A DNA stretch of 16,445 bases, from assembly GCA_900544025.1 (NCBI GenBank), contig UQTM01000077.1, positions 1 through 16,445 on the forward strand, written 5' to 3'. The notes beneath the pieces were generated by a model. The model had not been told where the DNA came from, did no database searches, and saw nothing but the letters and a program-made list of their open reading frames with translations. The DNA is from an uncultured Odoribacter sp. (GTDB taxonomy: Bacteria; Bacteroidota; Bacteroidia; Bacteroidales; Marinifilaceae). Both the position numbers and the translations under genes were made by a program. This document shows, one piece after another, positions 15,612-16,445 of this stretch (within the stretch, counting starts at the first letter, position 1; every line of letters starts with the position of its first letter).

Positions 15612-16445
15612 TTACCGGAGGATATTCTTTCGTTCCCGGTATAGCTCGATCAGCCGCGACACGGCATATTTTTCCACCTCTTCTTTCCCCGCCTGCAAGT
15701 AAAAGTTCATATTTTCACCGAAACGACTAACTTCCAATTCATAAAAACGGGCATAGATCACCCGGTGAGAAAGTATATGTTTCGGCATCTCCAGCATACA
15801 CTGTACCCGGATTTCACCCGCTCCTTCCAGTAAACGGCGATATTCAGCGGTTTGCTGCAACTCTGCAAAATCCATTTCCCGTTCCGTTTCGATCAGGGGA
15901 TATTCATACAGGCCTTGCCAGATATCCTTTCCCTGCCGAAGGGAAAGTAATGTTTTTCCGCCGCAATGAATATGCAGATAATTAAAATACCGGGGCTTTA
16001 CCACCGTTTTCCCGGCTTTGACAGGCAAAGCTTCGATTTTGCCCGTCGCATACGCCACACACCCCTCCCGCAGGGGGCAAAACAGGCAGTCGGGCGATTT
16101 CGGCACACATTGCACCGCTCCGAAATCCATAATCGCCTGATTGTAAAGGTCGGGGGATTCCCGGTCGAGCAGTTCCTGTGCCAGTTCCGCAAAATATTTT
16201 TTCCCTTCGCCACCGTCGATCGGAATATCGATTCCGAACACCCGCGCCAACACCCGGTAAACGTTCCCGTCCACCACCGCATAAGGCTGCTTCCAGGCAA
16301 AAGAGCAAATCGCCGCCGCCGTATATTCGCCAATTCCTTTCAGCGAACGTACCGCCCGGTAATCGCCGGGAAACTGTCCGCCGAAACGGGCCATAATATC
16401 TTTTGCCGCCGCATGCAAATTGCGCGCCCGGCTATAATACCCCAG
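15612..16445 (-). CDS. mutY: A/G-specific adenine glycosylase MutY, C-terminal part (5' end outside window)
   Basis: The frame stays open to the right edge and reads LGYYSRARNLHAAA, the MutY segment after the first catalytic helix, so the start and the catalytic Glu of the N-terminal LQQT region lie outside the window. Visible parts: helix-hairpin-helix LKGIGEYTAAAI; the catalytic Asp in VVDGNVYRVLAR; the [4Fe-4S] loop C-x6-C-x2-C-x5-C (CVPKSPDCLFCPLREGC); and a C-terminal NUDIX-like 8-oxoG-recognition domain (from about YFNYLHIHCGGK, with WQGLYEYPL and KHILSHRVI). The enzyme removes adenine mispaired with 8-oxoguanine or guanine in base-excision repair. It ends 156 bp before the permease start on the same strand, with a structured segment between, so it is probably a separate transcription unit. 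The identification is secure; only the N-terminus is missing. Confidence 0.95.
   Translation of the reverse strand: MGYYSRARNLHAAAKDIMARFGGQFPGDYRAVRSLKGIGEYTAAAICSFAWKQPYAVVDGNVYRVLARVFGIDIPIDGGEGKKYFAELAQELLDRESPDLYNQAIMDFGAVQCVPKSPDCLFCPLREGCVAYATGKIEALPVKAGKTVVKPRYFNYLHIHCGGKTLLSLRQGKDIWQGLYEYPLIETEREMDFAELQQTAEYRRLLEGAGEIRVQCMLEMPKHILSHRVIYARFYELEVSRFGENMNFYLQAGKEEVEKYAVSRLIELYRERKNILR

Overview
The window looks like chromosomal DNA of an anaerobic Bacteroidota, most likely a gut-type Bacteroidales. The evidence is A-rich leaders without a clear Shine-Dalgarno, a secreted GH2 beta-galactosidase of the type common in that phylum, a beta-barrel outer-membrane protein with the RYRK...HSWGP signature, Bacteroidota-style two-module FtsX permeases without their own ATPase, and one sequence fitting the phylum's TAnnTTTG -7 box. 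I cannot name the genus.

Layout, left to right. (1) 1-1147, plus strand: C-terminal part of an outer-membrane beta-barrel protein. A C10 homopolymer lies at the window edge, where the frame may be shifted. (2) 1279-5447, minus strand: a GH2 beta-galactosidase, a secreted M48 zinc metallopeptidase 60 bp behind it, and then a UspA-like protein of uncertain role. Strong intrinsic terminators follow the last two genes; in the UspA-like gene the stop codon lies inside the terminator hairpin. (3) 5817-10014, plus strand: the clearest system in the window, a compact hydB-hydA-hydC operon ending in a strong terminator. It encodes a trimeric NAD(H)-linked, probably electron-bifurcating [FeFe] hydrogenase (group A). 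All iron-sulfur and H-cluster ligands that I can locate are intact. (4) 10431-15455: two large MacB/FtsX-like permeases facing each other tail to tail, with a roughly 390 bp pyrimidine-rich gap between them and no ATPase or HlyD-type adaptor in the window. (5) 15612-16445, minus strand: the C-terminal part of MutY, cut by the window end. Between mutY and the second permease is a small structured segment: an imperfect inverted repeat flanked by an 11-bp direct repeat.

How the genes work together: HydB (FMN/NAD module), HydC (NuoE-like [2Fe-2S] module) and HydA (H-cluster subunit) would form one complex that moves electrons between NADH, ferredoxin and protons during fermentation. The hydrogenase maturases (HydE, HydF, HydG) are not in the window. 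The other genes look like ordinary accessory and housekeeping genes without an evident functional link to the hydrogenase. I found no rRNA, tRNA, CRISPR array, transposase or phage gene. I see no convincing wholly new system. The points most worth a second look are the C10 tract, the orphan convergent permease pair with one degenerate coupling loop, and the repeat structure upstream of the second permease.
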